From Tricholoma matsutake (lineage: Eukaryota; Basidiomycota; Agaricomycetes; Agaricales; Tricholomataceae), in NCBI GenBank assembly GCA_026075535.2, contig AP026550.1, forward strand, positions 1,798,001 through 1,862,000: 64,000 nucleotides of DNA, read 5' to 3'. The notes under the pieces were generated by a model that saw only the letters and a list, made by a program, of their open reading frames with translations, did no database searches and was not told the origin of the DNA. The position numbers and the translations under genes were made by a program. The number at the start of each line of letters is the position of its first letter. The first letter of the stretch is position 1. Shown piece by piece: positions 33,699 to 45,905 of the stretch.

Positions 33699-34120
33699 TG
33701 TTAGGGTGACACCCACTAAGCTGTTAGTGGTACTGTGTGGTTTCTCTCTACAAGAAGATGCGAGGGGGTGTGCATGTGATACGAGGATCAGTGATGGATT
33801 GATGTGAAGGGCTTAAAATAGAATACTTAGTTGATTGAGGAAGGTGATTCACACACCAATAATGGGTGGAATACCTAAGAGAACACAACTAGAGTTCCCA
33901 GAAGTGTGTGTAGTTTATATATTATGTTAGACATATTGTACACTATTTTTATTGACACATGCATACATACATGCACATATGATTGGAAGTTTGTGTGCAT
34001 GCAGTGTATGTGAAATAAAATTCCCATGCCTCACACCTCAGGCCTACCAACACAATTAAGGTCATGCTCATTCTAGAGTTGTGGAAAAATTTGAGGCTGG
34101 TAATTTACCAGTAATTTACA
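33699..34120. repeat. diverged solo LTR of the gypsy 1/2 family
   Basis: It starts TGTTAGGGTGACACCCACTA and follows the family LTR (GGGTGGAATACCTAAGAGAACACAAC; ACACATGCATACATAC) before diverging near 34020. The expected end (TTTCCTAACA) is missing. Confidence 0.7.
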
Positions 34121-34241
34121 TGCAGTGTATGTGAAATAAAATTCCCATGCCTCACACCTCAAGCCTACCAACACAATTAAGGTCGTGCTCATTCTAGGGT
34201 TGTGGAAAAATTTGAGGCTGGTAATTTACCAGTAATTTACA
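34000..34241. repeat. 121 bp tandem duplication
   Basis: Units 34000-34120 and 34121-34241 differ at about three C/T or G/A sites. Each ends GGCTGGTAATTTACCAGTAATTTACA. Confidence 0.9.
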
Positions 34242-36030
34242 GAAGTCTGATGGAAGGGTTGATAATTTGCTGGTAATTTACCATTAAAAATTCCATGTGA
34301 TGTTTTCACATGATTTTTTCAATGGAAATATTATAATTCCACTGAGAAGTTGTTGTCTAGGTCTGTGGGCTCTCCAAGAGCTTCTGGAGGGTTAGGAGCA
34401 GCCACAGAAGTGTTACTCAATGGTTCATCAGGAAGAGCAGCTGCAAGACACCAAGATGACAGATCAGTGGTTGGTGAGACCTCGAGAGGATGCATAATTT
34501 GGCTCATCCAACCAACTATCATCTTCATCATCATCGATTCTCATCCAGTTTGTCATCTGACTTTGAAAAGAACCTGTTCTTGATATCAAAAAATTTCATG
34601 GATGGCTTTGCAACTGAGCCTTCATTGACAGAATGAGATAAGCTGTCAATAATGTGCAACTAGATAGTTATGTACCTTTTCTTCCATTTTGTAGTACTGC
34701 CATATCTGAGTTATTGCAGTCATTGCAGGAACAGACAGCTGAGAACATAGTGTGGGTGTCAACCATGTGAATGTTAAAATGGTGCACTCTGTTGAGAAAA
34801 GGAACAGAGTCCATTGGTATAAGTGCTCAGAGAGCACAACTATGGTACATTGAAGTATATAAGCTACATCAGTAATCCTGCATTTTGGTTTTTACCAGTT
34901 TCTGAACCCAAAAAACTGACAAAAACTGACAAAAACCAGAAAACCCAGAAACTTGGAGACCTAGGTCCCATTTCCCAGAAACCTCACATGTCTGTGTATT
35001 TGAAAAACCTAAGAAACCAATGGAAACCCTAGAAACCTATCTAAATCCGCTACTAATATTACCATAAACTAGCTTTTCTTAGGGACTCTTTCAAGGTTTC
35101 CAGGTTTCCAGGTTTCTCAAAACCCCAAAACCCCAAAAAACCACTGGAAACCAGAAACTAAATTGACAGATTGCTGATGACTACCAATCAATATGAATGT
35201 ATGATAGGAGTAAGAGGAGAATCAAATGTGATATATAAGTCATAAATGAAGGGATGATCTCAAACACAAACAGAAAATCATGACTGAACTTGATATTTCT
35301 ACACAATCTTCTGGCATAGAGTTCACACAAACCAAATATATCTTTATTGCTAGGTGCTGCAGGCAGTGTTATGCTCAACAGTTTGGCAAACAGAAAAAGA
35401 TGAAAGAAATACACACTGGCAGTATCACAGTAGCATCAGACTCAATAAGTGCTTGCCACCACTTGTGAACACCTTTCTTATCATCAACACAGTGAGACCC
35501 ATGGATGTGGGATTTCATCTAGTAATTCAGCCACTGAGGTGAAGGAATTGAGTAGAAAGTCATCTGTTTTGGGTAGAATTTCCATCCTTTGTGGCCATTG
35601 AAAAAGAATAAAAATCATCTGATTTTCGGGGAAAAACATACCCTAAAAGTTGTGAAAATTCCCCCTCAGAATGGATGAGTTAAGAGGTTGAAAACACCTT
35701 GAAATTTGTCCATATTCATACCCATTGAATTTATCCCTTGGGATGACTTCCATCTTCTAAATGGGGTAATTCACACCATGAGACTCCCTCCGACTATGAG
35801 ATGGTTTTCATCCCCTCAAGGGCAAAAAAAACCCTCTGTCCAGGTTAATTTTTTTTGGCAATTATTCATCCACTTTGTTTAGTTTCATTATCAGTTTCAT
35901 ACTTTTAGTAGTGAATTTTCAATCAGCTACAGGCAGATGTTGGTCTCACAGGTTTTGTACAACTCAATATATTGCATCTAAACTAACTATGTATATTTTA
36001 AACAAAAAATAAGAAACAAAGATCAGAAAA
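34242..36030. other. no supported gene; repeat-like AT-rich DNA
   Basis: Short ORFs do not resemble known proteins. At 34880-35170, GGTTTTTACCAGTTTCTG-like text on the left and its rough complement (CTGGAAACCAGAAAC) on the right suggest a decayed inverted-repeat element. AAAACCCC runs occur near 35125. Confidence 0.4.
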
Positions 36031-36830
36031 ATTACCTGGGCCTAAACGACTCTAGTCGTCATTTGGGCCCACAATCAATTGCTCGGGGGTGGGCAGTGTG
36101 TCGTTCCTGTTGTTGTTGTCGTCTTCATTGTTGTGGCCGTGGTCTCGTCATCTGCATTCCCTGTTGTTTGCTCCCTGTCCCAGTCATCCCCTTTGTCCTT
36201 GGCTGGTCCTGGCGCCCATTGTTCCTGTCATCCCTGCCATTGTTGTCCTCATTGTCCTCGCTGTCCCTGTTGCCCTGGTCCTGGTCCTCCTTGGGTCATC
36301 ATCCTTGTGCCTGTCATCCCTGGTCCTGGCGTCATCTTGTCTTCCAGTTGTTGTCCCCATTGTCCCATTCTTGGCGGTGGTTGTCCTCATGGTCCACTGT
36401 GGCCATTGTCACAGTTTTGCCTTCCTTGTGGTTGTGGGTGCCATTCTCATCATCCCCGTTGTCAGTGCTGTTGCGGTTTGCGTTGGCATCGTCGTTCTTG
36501 TCATCCTGGTCCTGTCTGCTGTTGGTGTTAGGGTGTTTGTCATCAGTGTCACCTGGCCCTGTTCCCTTCCTTCCATTGCCGTTGTCATCCTGAGTGGGTT
36601 GGGTCATTGGTGGTGCATCTTGTTATGCCATCCCGCTGTTGGGGCAGCAGTGTTGCCTGTTTCGAGAGATGGTGGGGTGGTTAGTGGCAGATGGTGGCGT
36701 TGGGGGCGTTTCATGTGCTTACCTTGTAGGTACCCAGCTACCTGGGCCTCCTGGTACCTCTCTGGGGTCTCTTAACCTCAACCAACCCCCCTCACATCCC
36801 ATTTGGATGGGGAGGAGGGCGTAGGCATGC
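36031..36830. repeat. low-complexity GTC/CCT-rich tract
   Basis: It starts with the motif GGGCCTAAACGAC...GTCATTTGGGCCC, then AATTGCTCGGGGGTGGGC, followed by about 700 bp of degenerate GTTGTCNTC/CCTGG repeats. Long ORFs here in several frames result from composition only. An inverted counterpart lies at 44680-45640. Confidence 0.6.
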
Positions 36831-37320
36831 ATCATGCATCGTCATTGTAAAGGTAGTAGATAACCTAAAAATAACAGAAAAAACTTGTTAGAACTTCAGA
36901 AACTACAAAAACAACAATAAAAATACTTCGTTTACATTGTGTTGAGGGGCCTTGGGCCCCTCAACACATGTCGACGGCTGTCGACATCCAAATCCACGTG
37001 TGATGTGGCACTCTTGCAGCCATGCAGTTCGTTGTTGGTGTTTGCAGCTGTTGATGGCAGTGGGAGGTGGTTGGCGGTGGTGGGAGGCAGCAGGCTTGAC
37101 TGTTGATGGTGTGGTAGGAGTGGAAGTGAGAGAGCATGTGAAAATGTCAGACCTTGGTTGATATTGCACGTGAAGTTGAAGTCTTGGGTGTGCTGGGTAT
37201 AGATATGACATGTGACTTTCTGCATGAGGGCAGGTTGAAATGACTTACCTTGCACAATGCGTAGATGATGAAATTCAGCCTGCTGTGGTATAAAATAATG
37301 ACTGAGCAAAAAAAAACATT
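36831..37320. other. no gene seen
   Basis: It includes a GGTGGNNGGNGGTGG-rich patch at 37040-37115. Nothing recognisable. Confidence 0.4.
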
Positions 37321-37610
37321 CCATCCATTTGAGGTTTGAAATCTACAGTATTAAAACCACCCCTATAATTCATTCATTTTCAAGAAGAAATTTCATCCTA
37401 CTCACTTATGAAAAAGTTGTAATAAAATATGTCTGACTTCCATCCATTTGAGGTTTGAAATCTACAGTATTAAAACCACCCCTATAATTCATTCATTTAC
37501 AAGAAGAAATTTCATCCTATTCACTTATGAAAAAGTTGTAATAAAATATGCCTGAATTCCATCCATTTGAAGTTTGAAATCTACAGTATGAAAATTCATC
37601 CCAAGTTCAT
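37321..37610. repeat. 119 bp tandem repeat, about 2.4 units
   Basis: Units start at 37321, 37440 and 37559 with CCATCCATTTGAGGTTTG. The third is partial. Confidence 0.9.
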
Positions 37611-37924
37611 CCATTATATATCCATCCATTTACATTAGATATTTCCCATTTTCTTACTTGAATGGCTGAAATCCATACCCTACCAGTCTCACAGTGCAAC
37701 TAGAAGATTAAATGGGTACTGGTGCCAACCATAAGCTTTGAATTTGCCAAGAAAATGTGCCTTGAAAGCCCCAGCATGATTCATCCATTGGATGAATTCA
37801 TCTTAACTTGATTTCCTTCTTGGTGAGATCAACAAGGAACTGAGCAACAATTTTGAAAGTGTCGACATGGTGGATTCCAGTGTATGATGAGTCATCATTA
37901 TTATCTGACTTGAATAGATCTGAC

Positions 37925-38980
37925 TTAAGGTATGCTATATGCCATTAGATGTTTGTGAATCATCCAACAAAAGTCATGAGGAAAAAAATACTCACTGAAA
38001 TTGAGATATGTTGCTGCTAGGTAGACCTGATTAGATAAATTTCCATCCTCAAACAATTGCCAGTGTTGACTGTTGAGAATGCCAAAGATTTGCTGTTGGA
38101 CTTCATTAGGGAACTCGTGTTGTGGATCAGTTATGACATCCTTGATTGATTGCAGCATTGCATGCTAGAAAATGAAGACATCTGAAGCTGTTGACTCATT
38201 CACTTCAAGGCAGGCTAATGCTTTGACAGCTGGCCTGCCAACATCAACCAACTGGGCAACATTAAATTCAAAGTCCATTGTTGACTACGATGCATGTAGT
38301 TGAAAGTTTATTGACAATTCCTAATGCATGTTGACTGACAACCTTCCTGTTGGCAGTGGGATGGTGACATACCTCAAAATCAAATTTCCCATTTTGTACA
38401 ACCCTCTTGATAGCAGGAATTGTAAGTTGTACAGAAATTGAGGATAGAATGACAGTACCAAATTGTGTCTTTCCAATTGCTTTGAGCCCAGGACCAGTGT
38501 GCAGCACTTTGTGTACTGCTTTCAGCTCTGCAGTTCCAAGATGGGATGCAGATGCATGAAAGTTTGTGATAACAGCACAAACAGGCTTGATAGTGTTTTG
38601 AAACTATAGGAGCTTCACAATATCCTTTAAGGTGTTGCTGAGGTGATGAATGATATCTGCTAAATTCAAGGCAGTGGGTATCTCAAGGACAAAGTGTTGT
38701 TGAGAGACACAAGTATTGCCTGTGCTATCACAAACAACAGTGCTGATTCTGGGACAACCAATGGCATTGACAGTCTATTTTGCCAAGCATCAATTAATTG
38801 GATAGGTTTACATAAATGGAGATAATATGTGCCTTGAGGACAATATCTTTGATCCAAACACCTGTGTGAGACTTGGACATTGCCTCAAGACATTCCATCA
38901 AATAAACCTTCCTGCTTGGTGTTGAAAAGTGTATGCCTCCCCTCCCTTTGTCATACCACCATCACACAATACTGTCAGGT
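37925..38980 (-). pseudogene. hAT transposase, C-terminal part (split by copia)
   Basis: Minus-strand fragments read GGMTKGGEAYTFQHQAGR (38900-38960), MSKSHTGVWIKDIVLKAHI, HHLSNTLKDIVKLL, LHTGPGLKAIGKTQFGTVIL, VQLTIPAIKRVVQNGKFDFE and ITDPQHEFPNEVQQQI followed by NLSNQVYLAATYLN. This is the RNase H-like transposase core of mushroom hAT elements. Several frame shifts. The upstream half is at 43874-44245 beyond the copia insertion. Confidence 0.75.
38976..38980 (+). other. target-site duplication CAGGT
   Basis: The same five bases occur at 43874-43878 after the right LTR of the copia element. Confidence 0.85.
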
Positions 38981-39184
38981 TGTTGGGATAGTCAATCCTA
39001 GTGCAATACATTAGTGCATCACAAGCACAACACTAGCACATCACATATAAAAATAGAACACAATGTATTTATAGATCACAACATATGTACATTGTAGTAT
39101 AGGAGAATACAAGACATTCTACCTTGTCCTGAACTCCCATCATTTAATCCCTTCAAACTTCTCCTTCACACCATAATCCCAATA
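38981..39184 (+). repeat. 5' LTR of the copia element
   Basis: TGTTGGGATAG to ATAATCCCAATA, with inverted ends. It matches 43670-43873. Confidence 0.92.
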
Positions 39185-39196
39185 GGTTATGGGCCC
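39185..39196 (+). other. copia primer-binding site (half tRNA-iMet type)
   Basis: GGTTATGGGCCC directly follows the LTR. It is complementary, with one G-U pair, to the anticodon region of initiator tRNA-Met (GGGCUCAUAACC). This fits the half-tRNA priming known for copia. The same text, GGTTATGGGC, follows the LTR of the second copia at 59390. Confidence 0.65.
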
Positions 39197-39242
39197 TGCC
39201 CTTTTTCATATTTAAATAAATCGTTCTGGACTCAGACACACT

Positions 39243-40811
39243 ATGTCAGATCACCTTGTTGAACTGGAAGAGCTTGAGGAAGATGCACCCTCAACCCCTA
39301 TTCAAGCCAGCAGAGTTTACACCTCTAATGCCTCTCAACAATGGCAACAGACCGCAGCTCAACCAGTAATTGAATCGATTCGGACGAAAGAATATTCAAA
39401 TGTGAACAAAATTGCCAAACACAATCACTTAATGGACAAGAATTGGCATGAATGGAAGGAGAGAATGAAAAGGGTATTTATCAATTGTGATATAACTGGA
39501 TATACTACTGGCAGTGTGAAATGACCAGATGAAACCAAAGATCCCATTAACTCAAATAACTGGGACAAAAATGACTCTTGGGTGCAACAATTAATCATGC
39601 ATAACATCACCTCTCAAATGAATCATGTTGGATCAAAAACATCAGCTGAAGTGATGTATTCAGCGCTTACGGTCACTCACAAGAACAAGGCACATCAAAC
39701 AGTAAATCATATACAGTGCCTGTTATATGAGACCAAGATACTAGAAGTGGATGATCTCCCAAAGCATCTTGACATGCTTAAATCATATCACAACTGCATC
39801 AATAAATTCCCCAACACAGAATTCCATGTTTCAGACACGTGCTTCAAAGCGATTATTTTGACGTCTTTACCTTCATCTTGGCAGACTTATGTCAAACCCT
39901 ATAATGGGAATGCCAATGATTCCAATGATCCGGACCCCAAAAGGAGAATGTCCTCAGATTCCTTTATTGGTTTATTATGGGAGGAATATAAAATTCGTAT
40001 GATGCGCTCGCATAACAAGTATTCTAATGGTTCTAGCACAAACCTGGTTAATACCCAGAAGAATAGCGGAACTACCAAAACTTTGGAAGAGCACATCACC
40101 AATCATAAATCCTCCAACAAACCTTATTGTGAACATTGTAAGCAACCAGGACATTGGTCAAGTAAATGTTGCAAATATGCCGGTAACAAATATCGGAACT
40201 GTGGAAAAATAGGACATAAGGAAAGAGATTGTTGGAGGAAAAAGAAGGGAAAAGAGAAGCAAAAAGAGGGATCAAAGAAAGGTACTGAAGATTCGGATGT
40301 GGGGGAGGAATTGATTGCATTTCCAGTAAATGAAGAACTTTACAATTTTGACACATACAAAGCCTGTAACCTTGATGGAAATGATGAGCAATTGATCTGG
40401 TATGACTGGTTAGCCGATTCAGCAACAACTTCGCATGTTACACATCAAAGAGAAGCCTTTATTGCATACACACCTGTGGAAAAATGTTCCATAACAGGTG
40501 TAGGTGGTAAAGAAGCGAAAATTGAGGGCCACAGAACTGTTGAATTAATTTTGACATGTAATGGTCACAATTATATTTTGCACTTGGAGGATGTACTCCA
40601 TGTACCTGGAACACGGAATAATTTGATTTTGTTGGGGCAATGGGATGCAGCTGGGGGAAGATATACAGGTGGAAAGGGAAGAATTACCTTTGTCACTAAG
40701 GAGGGGAAGAAAATAGCACAAGGGAACAAGGTTAACAACCACTTATACAAGATGGAATTAACTGTACGTGACCGACACCCGATGCTTACAATAGAGGCCA
40801 CTGATCACTGA
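39243..40811 (+). pseudogene. copia Gag and protease
   Basis: The start is MSDHLVELEELEEDAPS at 39243. A stop at 39522 (SVK then TGA then PDE) is followed by a long open frame (39582-40811). It has two zinc-knuckle-like motifs, CEHCKQPGHWSSKC and YRNCGKIGHKERDC (the second starts with Tyr-Arg-Asn-Cys and lacks its first Cys), and the protease region WLADSATTSHVTHQ. The protease catalytic triplet is DSA. The frame ends TIEATDH. Confidence 0.9.
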
Positions 40812-42130
40812 TCATTCATCAATAATGATGCAGCACCCAATTGGGAAACTTGGCACAGGTGCTTTGGGCACGTCGGGTATTCTGGCCTGCAGAAATTATT
40901 GGATAGGAGTTTGGTCGACGGATTTAACATCAATAAACACAGTCCTAAACCAGACTGTATCGCATGTACCGAGGCAAAGCAACACATAGAACCCTTTCCT
41001 AAAATATCCACGCGACAAACCGAACCCAGAGAATTGACACATATTGACTTATGGGGAAAATATGCGATCAAATCTATAAATGGAAATCAATATTACTTGT
41101 TATGTGTGGACGACGCAAAATGCTACATAACCGTCCAATGTTTGAAAGAGAAATCAGACTCAACACAAGCAGTAATAAATTATTTGACACATCTAATAAC
41201 TCAAGGTCAAAAACCAAATTGATTGCAGAAAAGAATTTGTAAATGAGAAGTTGGAAAAATGGTGCAATGAATGTGGTATAGAAGTAAGACTAACTGCACC
41301 ATACTCACCTTCGCAGAATGGCGTTGCAGAGCGAATGAATAGAACTCTTGTTGAACTATCACATGCCATGATAACTGCCAACCAACTTCCCAAATTTCTT
41401 TGGGAATATGCAGTTTTACACGCTGCTTACCTTTGTGACTGATCATTTACAAAACATCTCCCAAGATCAACACCTTACAAGGGATGGCACAAAATAAAAC
41501 CCAATGTATTGTATTTACAGGAGTTTGGAGGCCACATATGGATATTACTACAAGGTCAAAAGAAACCCCGAAAAATGCTACCAAAATCAAGGCACCAAGC
41601 ATATGTCGGCTACAATGATGGTGCTGGGGCAGTAAAATATTACAATGCCGAAACTTGCAAAGTACTTACCTCCCACAACTTCTGGAATATTACACCTACA
41701 GAAAAACCAACTCCTGACCATATTGAAATTACACCCAGTTTACTGCATGAGGGGGAGTCTGCAGGTAGCACACCACCAATGGGGTAACAGATTCTGATGA
41801 TACAACTTGGAATCTTGTGCCCAAGAAGTGAAAACGGAATGAAACACAGGAAGATATAGATATTGACAAACCATGGAAGACACATGGAATTTGTATCAAT
41901 TATAAACACCTTCACAATCCTTTTGCATATGAGGACAATGACAATTTCTTATCAATAGAAGAAGTCTATGCAATTGTTGCTGGAGACAAACTTATGAGTC
42001 TCGAAGATGCCAAGAACTCCCTGGATTGGCCTGAATGGCAAAAGGCCATGAAGATTGAATTAGATTTATTATCAGAGAAGGGGACTTGGGAACTCATCCA
42101 GAAACCTCAGACGCAGTACCAATCAAAAAT
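40812..42130 (+). pseudogene. copia integrase
   Basis: GAG-pre-integrase region WHRCFGHVGYSGLQKLLDRS, then CIACTEAKQ and the core start ELTHIDLWGKYAI. After a frameshift near 41222 the core goes on with RLTAPYSPSQNGVAERMNRT. The C-terminal part is GWHKIKPNVLYL and QAYVGYNDGAGAVKYYN. Further stops follow at 41443 and 41788. Confidence 0.88.
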
Positions 42131-42193
42131 AAATGGATCTTTGTCAAAAAGCACAATAAAGAAGGGGAAGTAGTAAGATATTGAGCAGGATTA

Positions 42194-43541
42194 GTGGTGA
42201 AAGGATATGCACAACAACCTGGATTTGATTATAGGGAAACATTCTCACCAGTTGTCAGGATGGATACATTATGCGCATTACTAGCACTCATACCTGAAAA
42301 GGGACTCAAGTTACAACAAATGGATGTAAAGGGTGCATATCTAAATGGCACTTTGCAGGAGGCAATATATATGCAACAGCCTGAGGGATGTGAAGACATA
42401 ATGGGTCGAGTATGCAGGTTAGTCAAAACACTTTATGGTTTAAAACAGGCAGGCCGAGAGTGGAATAATGAACTTGATGGCAAACTCAAAATCCACAGTT
42501 ATGTGCGCTTACTTTCTGATCCATGCATGTGTATACGACACAATGGAAATGACTTCACAGAATAATGGTTATCTGCATGGACGACTCACTGCTTTTTGCT
42601 TCATCTGATAAAATGATGGATCATATGAAAGAAACACTCCACTCAGAATGGGAAGTAACAGACCTTGGAGAGCTGAGTAAAATTGTTGGCATTGAAGTTA
42701 CATGAACCGAGAATGCAATAACTATATCTCAACAGAGATATATTGAAAATATTCTCTGTAATGAAGGAATAGCTGATGCAAATCCCACCAGTATACCCAT
42801 GGACCCCAATATGAAGCTTGGACCAAATCCAGATGATAACAAATCCAATCGAAGCAATTCATATGCATGATTATTGGGGAGTCTGCAATTTTTGGCAAAT
42901 TCCACAAGACCAGACATAAGCTATGCAGTTAATAAATTGGCCACCTACACTGCAAACCCAGGTTTAAAACACCATGGTGCAATAAAGTGAATACTCAGAT
43001 ACCTGGTGGGTGTGAAAACTCTAGGGATAATGTATTGAAAATCCCAAGATGAAACTGGAACTGGAAATCTCTTCCATGGATATGCAGATGACCTCAAATC
43101 CACGACTGGCTACCTTTTTCTAGCAGCAGGGGGAGCAATCACATGGAAATCAGAGAAAGAAACTGTGATAGCATTGTCCTCTACAGAAGCAGAATATGTA
43201 GCGCTATCGGAGGCTGGACAAGAGGCGACATGGCTGAGAAATTTGTACAGTGAACTTGGATTCCCACAGAACTCACCAATGGAAATTAAAGGTGATAATG
43301 AAGGATCCATAATATTGACACATAATCCTCAATTTCACCAGCGATCAAAACATATCGCTATTCGCCATCACTGGGTCCAAACACTAGTAACTGACAAAAT
43401 ACTCGATATACAAAACTGTTGAGACCTGGAACAAACAGCGGACATGTTAACAAAGGCATTACCAAGGCCAAAATATATGCGACATAGGGCAGAGATGGGA
43501 ATCCAGTCGATGTGCAAACTCAGTAGCTTTCCTCGCATGTG
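42194..43541 (+). pseudogene. copia reverse transcriptase and RNase H
   Basis: RT reads GYAQQPGFDYRETFSPVVRM, LQQMDVKGAYLNGTL and LYGLKQAGREWNNEL. The active site is ICMDDSLLFASSD (family YVDD; the first residue is changed). RNase H shows GYADDLKSTTGYLFLAAGG, IALSSTEAEYVALSEAGQEA and ADMLTKALPRPKY. Stops at 42566, 42705, 42868, 42988 and 43037. It ends near 43541. Confidence 0.9.
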
Positions 43542-43654
43542 AGTGGGTTTTTCCCATGGGGTTTTCCACCACATAGAGGTTTTAACGCACCTGAAAGGCA
43601 AGAAATTTAAAATTTCAATTATATATTAACCATTCCTATGGACTCAACCATGCT

Positions 43655-43669
43655 AGGCTTGAGGGGAAG
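43655..43669 (+). other. copia polypurine tract
   Basis: GCTTGAGGGGAAG directly before the 3' LTR. Confidence 0.75.
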
Positions 43670-43873
43670 TGTTGGGATAGTCAATCCTAGTGCAATACAT
43701 TAGCGCATCACAAGCGCAACACTAGCACATCACATATAAAAATAGAACACAATGTATTTATAGATCACAACATATGTACATCATAGTATAGGAGAATACG
43801 AGATGTTCTACCTTGTCCTGAACTCCCATCATTTAATCCCTTTGAACTTCTCCTTCACACCATAATCCCAATA
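43670..43873 (+). repeat. 3' LTR of the copia element
   Basis: It matches 38981-39184 with only a few transitions and is followed by CAGGT. Confidence 0.92.
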
Positions 43874-44245
43874 CAGGTTCTCCTGTGTCCACAGGTATTG
43901 CAACTGCTTTGCCATAACATTCTCTGCTTCACTTACAATGTGTTCTGTCTCCAGTTTCTCCTGTGTAGCTGGTGTATATGTAGGATCAGCAACCGTAAAC
44001 ACCCACCACCACTCAGGCCTTGATACAAGATGCATAGGCAGGCCAGCAGCACAAATTAATATCAGGATGGCAAAATCCAGCCACTTATGCTGTTCATCTC
44101 TCCCCAATGTTTGGGCCTCTTCAAACCACTCTGCTGTCAGTACCAACCATCCATCCAGTCTGACTGGACTCCACTGGACTCCACTGGGACTAGTCCATGA
44201 GCCAAGTGTCTGCAAAGCTGTCAGTCCAGTCCCAGTACAGTCCAA
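43874..44245 (-). pseudogene. hAT transposase, N-terminal part (split by copia)
   Basis: The minus strand reads EWFEEAQTLGRDEQHKWLDF, LILICAAGLPMHLVSRPEWW, VFTVADPTYTPATQEKLETE and AKQLQYLWTQENL, then runs to the copia insertion point. In mushroom hAT transposases LKTQENLTVSFDGG is continuous; the missing part is found at 38960-38980 on the other side. Confidence 0.75.
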
Positions 44246-44335
44246 CTGGACTCTGATTGGAATCCAGTCAATTCATGGAGTCTACTTGGACTGATCCAGT
44301 GGAGTCCAGTTGGAGTCCAGTCAGAGTAGTACCTA
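44150..44335. repeat. GGACTCCA-rich inverted-repeat patch
   Basis: It has repeated TGGACTCCACTGGACT and its complement AGTCCAGTTGGAGTCCAG. Related text occurs at 46080, 51915, 53400 and 54000. Confidence 0.5.
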
Positions 44336-44344
44336 CAAAAAGAA

Positions 44345-44425
44345 CTGTTAATTGAAAGAACTGAACCCAAAACCTTGGGTAAGATGCTTACATAACCAGA
44401 ACAACTAGGGTGCAATATAATCACT
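44345..44425 (-). repeat. possible tRNA-derived SINE fragment
   Basis: On the minus strand GGGTTCAGTTC (44359-44369) resembles a pol III B box. TAGTTGTTCTGG (44396-44407), which is upstream in that orientation, resembles a weaker A box. Confidence 0.3.
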
Positions 44426-44479
44426 GCACCATATTACCTTGCAAAAGTATAATATTATTTGTCTTAGGTACCATTATGG

Positions 44480-45770
44480 TGGCTGTGCATGACCAAGCAT
44501 AAGGCCATGTCATCAACATTGCCACCTCACTGCCACCATCAACATTGCCACCTAACTGCCACCATTGATGCAGCCACCCTCACCACCACCACCACTCTGT
44601 ACACAGCCACCACCAGTCACATGCCCACTCCCACATTGACAATGCCACCAACTGCTGAAAACTACTGCAAACCAACCACATTGGGCCCAAATGACAAAAG
44701 ATGTTGTTTAGACCCTAGGTAATGTTTTTTTTCATGTTCTTTTCTTTTATTTTCAACTAATTAATGTTTTCATTTCCTTTTTTAGGTTTTATCTATGTTA
44801 TTTACCACAAGATGACACTAATATAGCATACTCACACCCCACCACTGCTGTGAGCACCTGCTCATAGGGTGGATAATAGATCAGGAAAACAACCAAATGG
44901 GACGATTGCCAATGACAAGGACACTACAGCCACCAGCACCCCACTGCCATGAGTAGCTACTCATGGGGTGGAAATGAGAAACTGACACTGCAAAGATGGG
45001 AAGGGCACAACAGCAAAAAAGAAGGGGAACCATAATGACAAAAGCCACAGGATGATGGGAACATGATGAACAACAATGGGCCAGAAGGGGGACGACAATG
45101 AAGGAGCAGGGGCAGGGGACAACAATGAGGATGAGGACAAGGGGATAACAGGGATGGGGGGACACAAAAAGGCCCAAGAGACAACATCAACATCTCTTGG
45201 GCCATAGGTGAGTTTTCTTTTTCCACCATTCATTTTTTTGTTACTAACAAAGTTTTTATGATGATGATGATGACTGACCCACCCCCACCACTGCCATGAG
45301 CCCCTGCTTGTGGGGTGGCTGGTGGCTGTCCACATATGAGGGGACAACAGGACAGAACAACAACAGGGACGATGACAATGGGGAGACAACAACAGGAGGG
45401 AGACAACAGGGATGACCACAACCACAACCACAACCACAATGACCACACCACCCCCAACCAGTATGATGGGGACAGGACAACAATGCTGACAATGGAGAGG
45501 ATGACCATGACCATGACAAGGACAAGGACAGGGAGGGGGAGTGAGATGGCAAGGAGACAGCAGCAACAAAGTGGACAGCAGTAACAAAGGGAAGGGGGCA
45601 GTGGCCAGGAGGGGCACTGAGGTGCCCAGGACAATATGGCTACATCCCTCCCTCCCCCATATTTTGTGTGGGGAGGGAATTTTTTATTTTTTATTTATTG
45701 ACTCCCCCCATGCATCTTGTGTGGGGGGGGTTTATTTTTTCATGTGTGTAATTTTACAATAGCCACTCCC
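44480..45770. repeat. low-complexity CCACCA / GGACAACA tract
   Basis: CCACCATCAACATTGCC repeats lie at 44520-44620, the GGGCCCAAATGAC motif at 44688, palindromic GAGCACCTGCTC-type cores near 44860, 44950 and 45300, then degenerate GGGACAACAACAGGG to 45640 and G/T runs to 45740. The long ORFs here reflect composition. It is inverted relative to 36031-36830. Confidence 0.6.
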
Positions 45771-45905
45771 TCACATCTTGTGCAAGGGATGTATTTGATT
45801 AAATTTTTTAAGTAAAAAGTGGCCTCTTCTGAGGGTGATAAAATCTTGAGTTATGAGTTTGAGTGTCATAAATAAACCTTATATTGGTAACAAATAATTC
45901 TCCTG

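Larger units (their letters stand above)
38981..43873 (+). mobile_element. Ty1/copia retrotransposon, complete but mutated
   Basis: It has 204 bp LTRs, a primer site, Gag with zinc knuckles, protease, integrase, RT, RNase H and a polypurine tract, all on the plus strand, and the TSD CAGGT. Removing it rejoins a hAT transposase gene on the minus strand. At least ten in-frame stops, most TGA, block translation. Confidence 0.93.

Noticed and set aside
34331..34583. Pair of ORFs with Pro/Ala-rich text on the minus strand
   Set aside because: Short, no homology I recognise, and embedded in repeat DNA.
36063..36775. Three overlapping long plus-strand ORFs (150-228 codons)
   Set aside because: All frames are open because of the GTC/CCT repeat composition; residues are hydrophobic low-complexity with no domain.
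44881..45634. Long minus-strand ORFs rich in Ser, Leu, Pro and Cys
   Set aside because: Mirror image of the 36 kb tract; composition-driven openness, no start context or homology.
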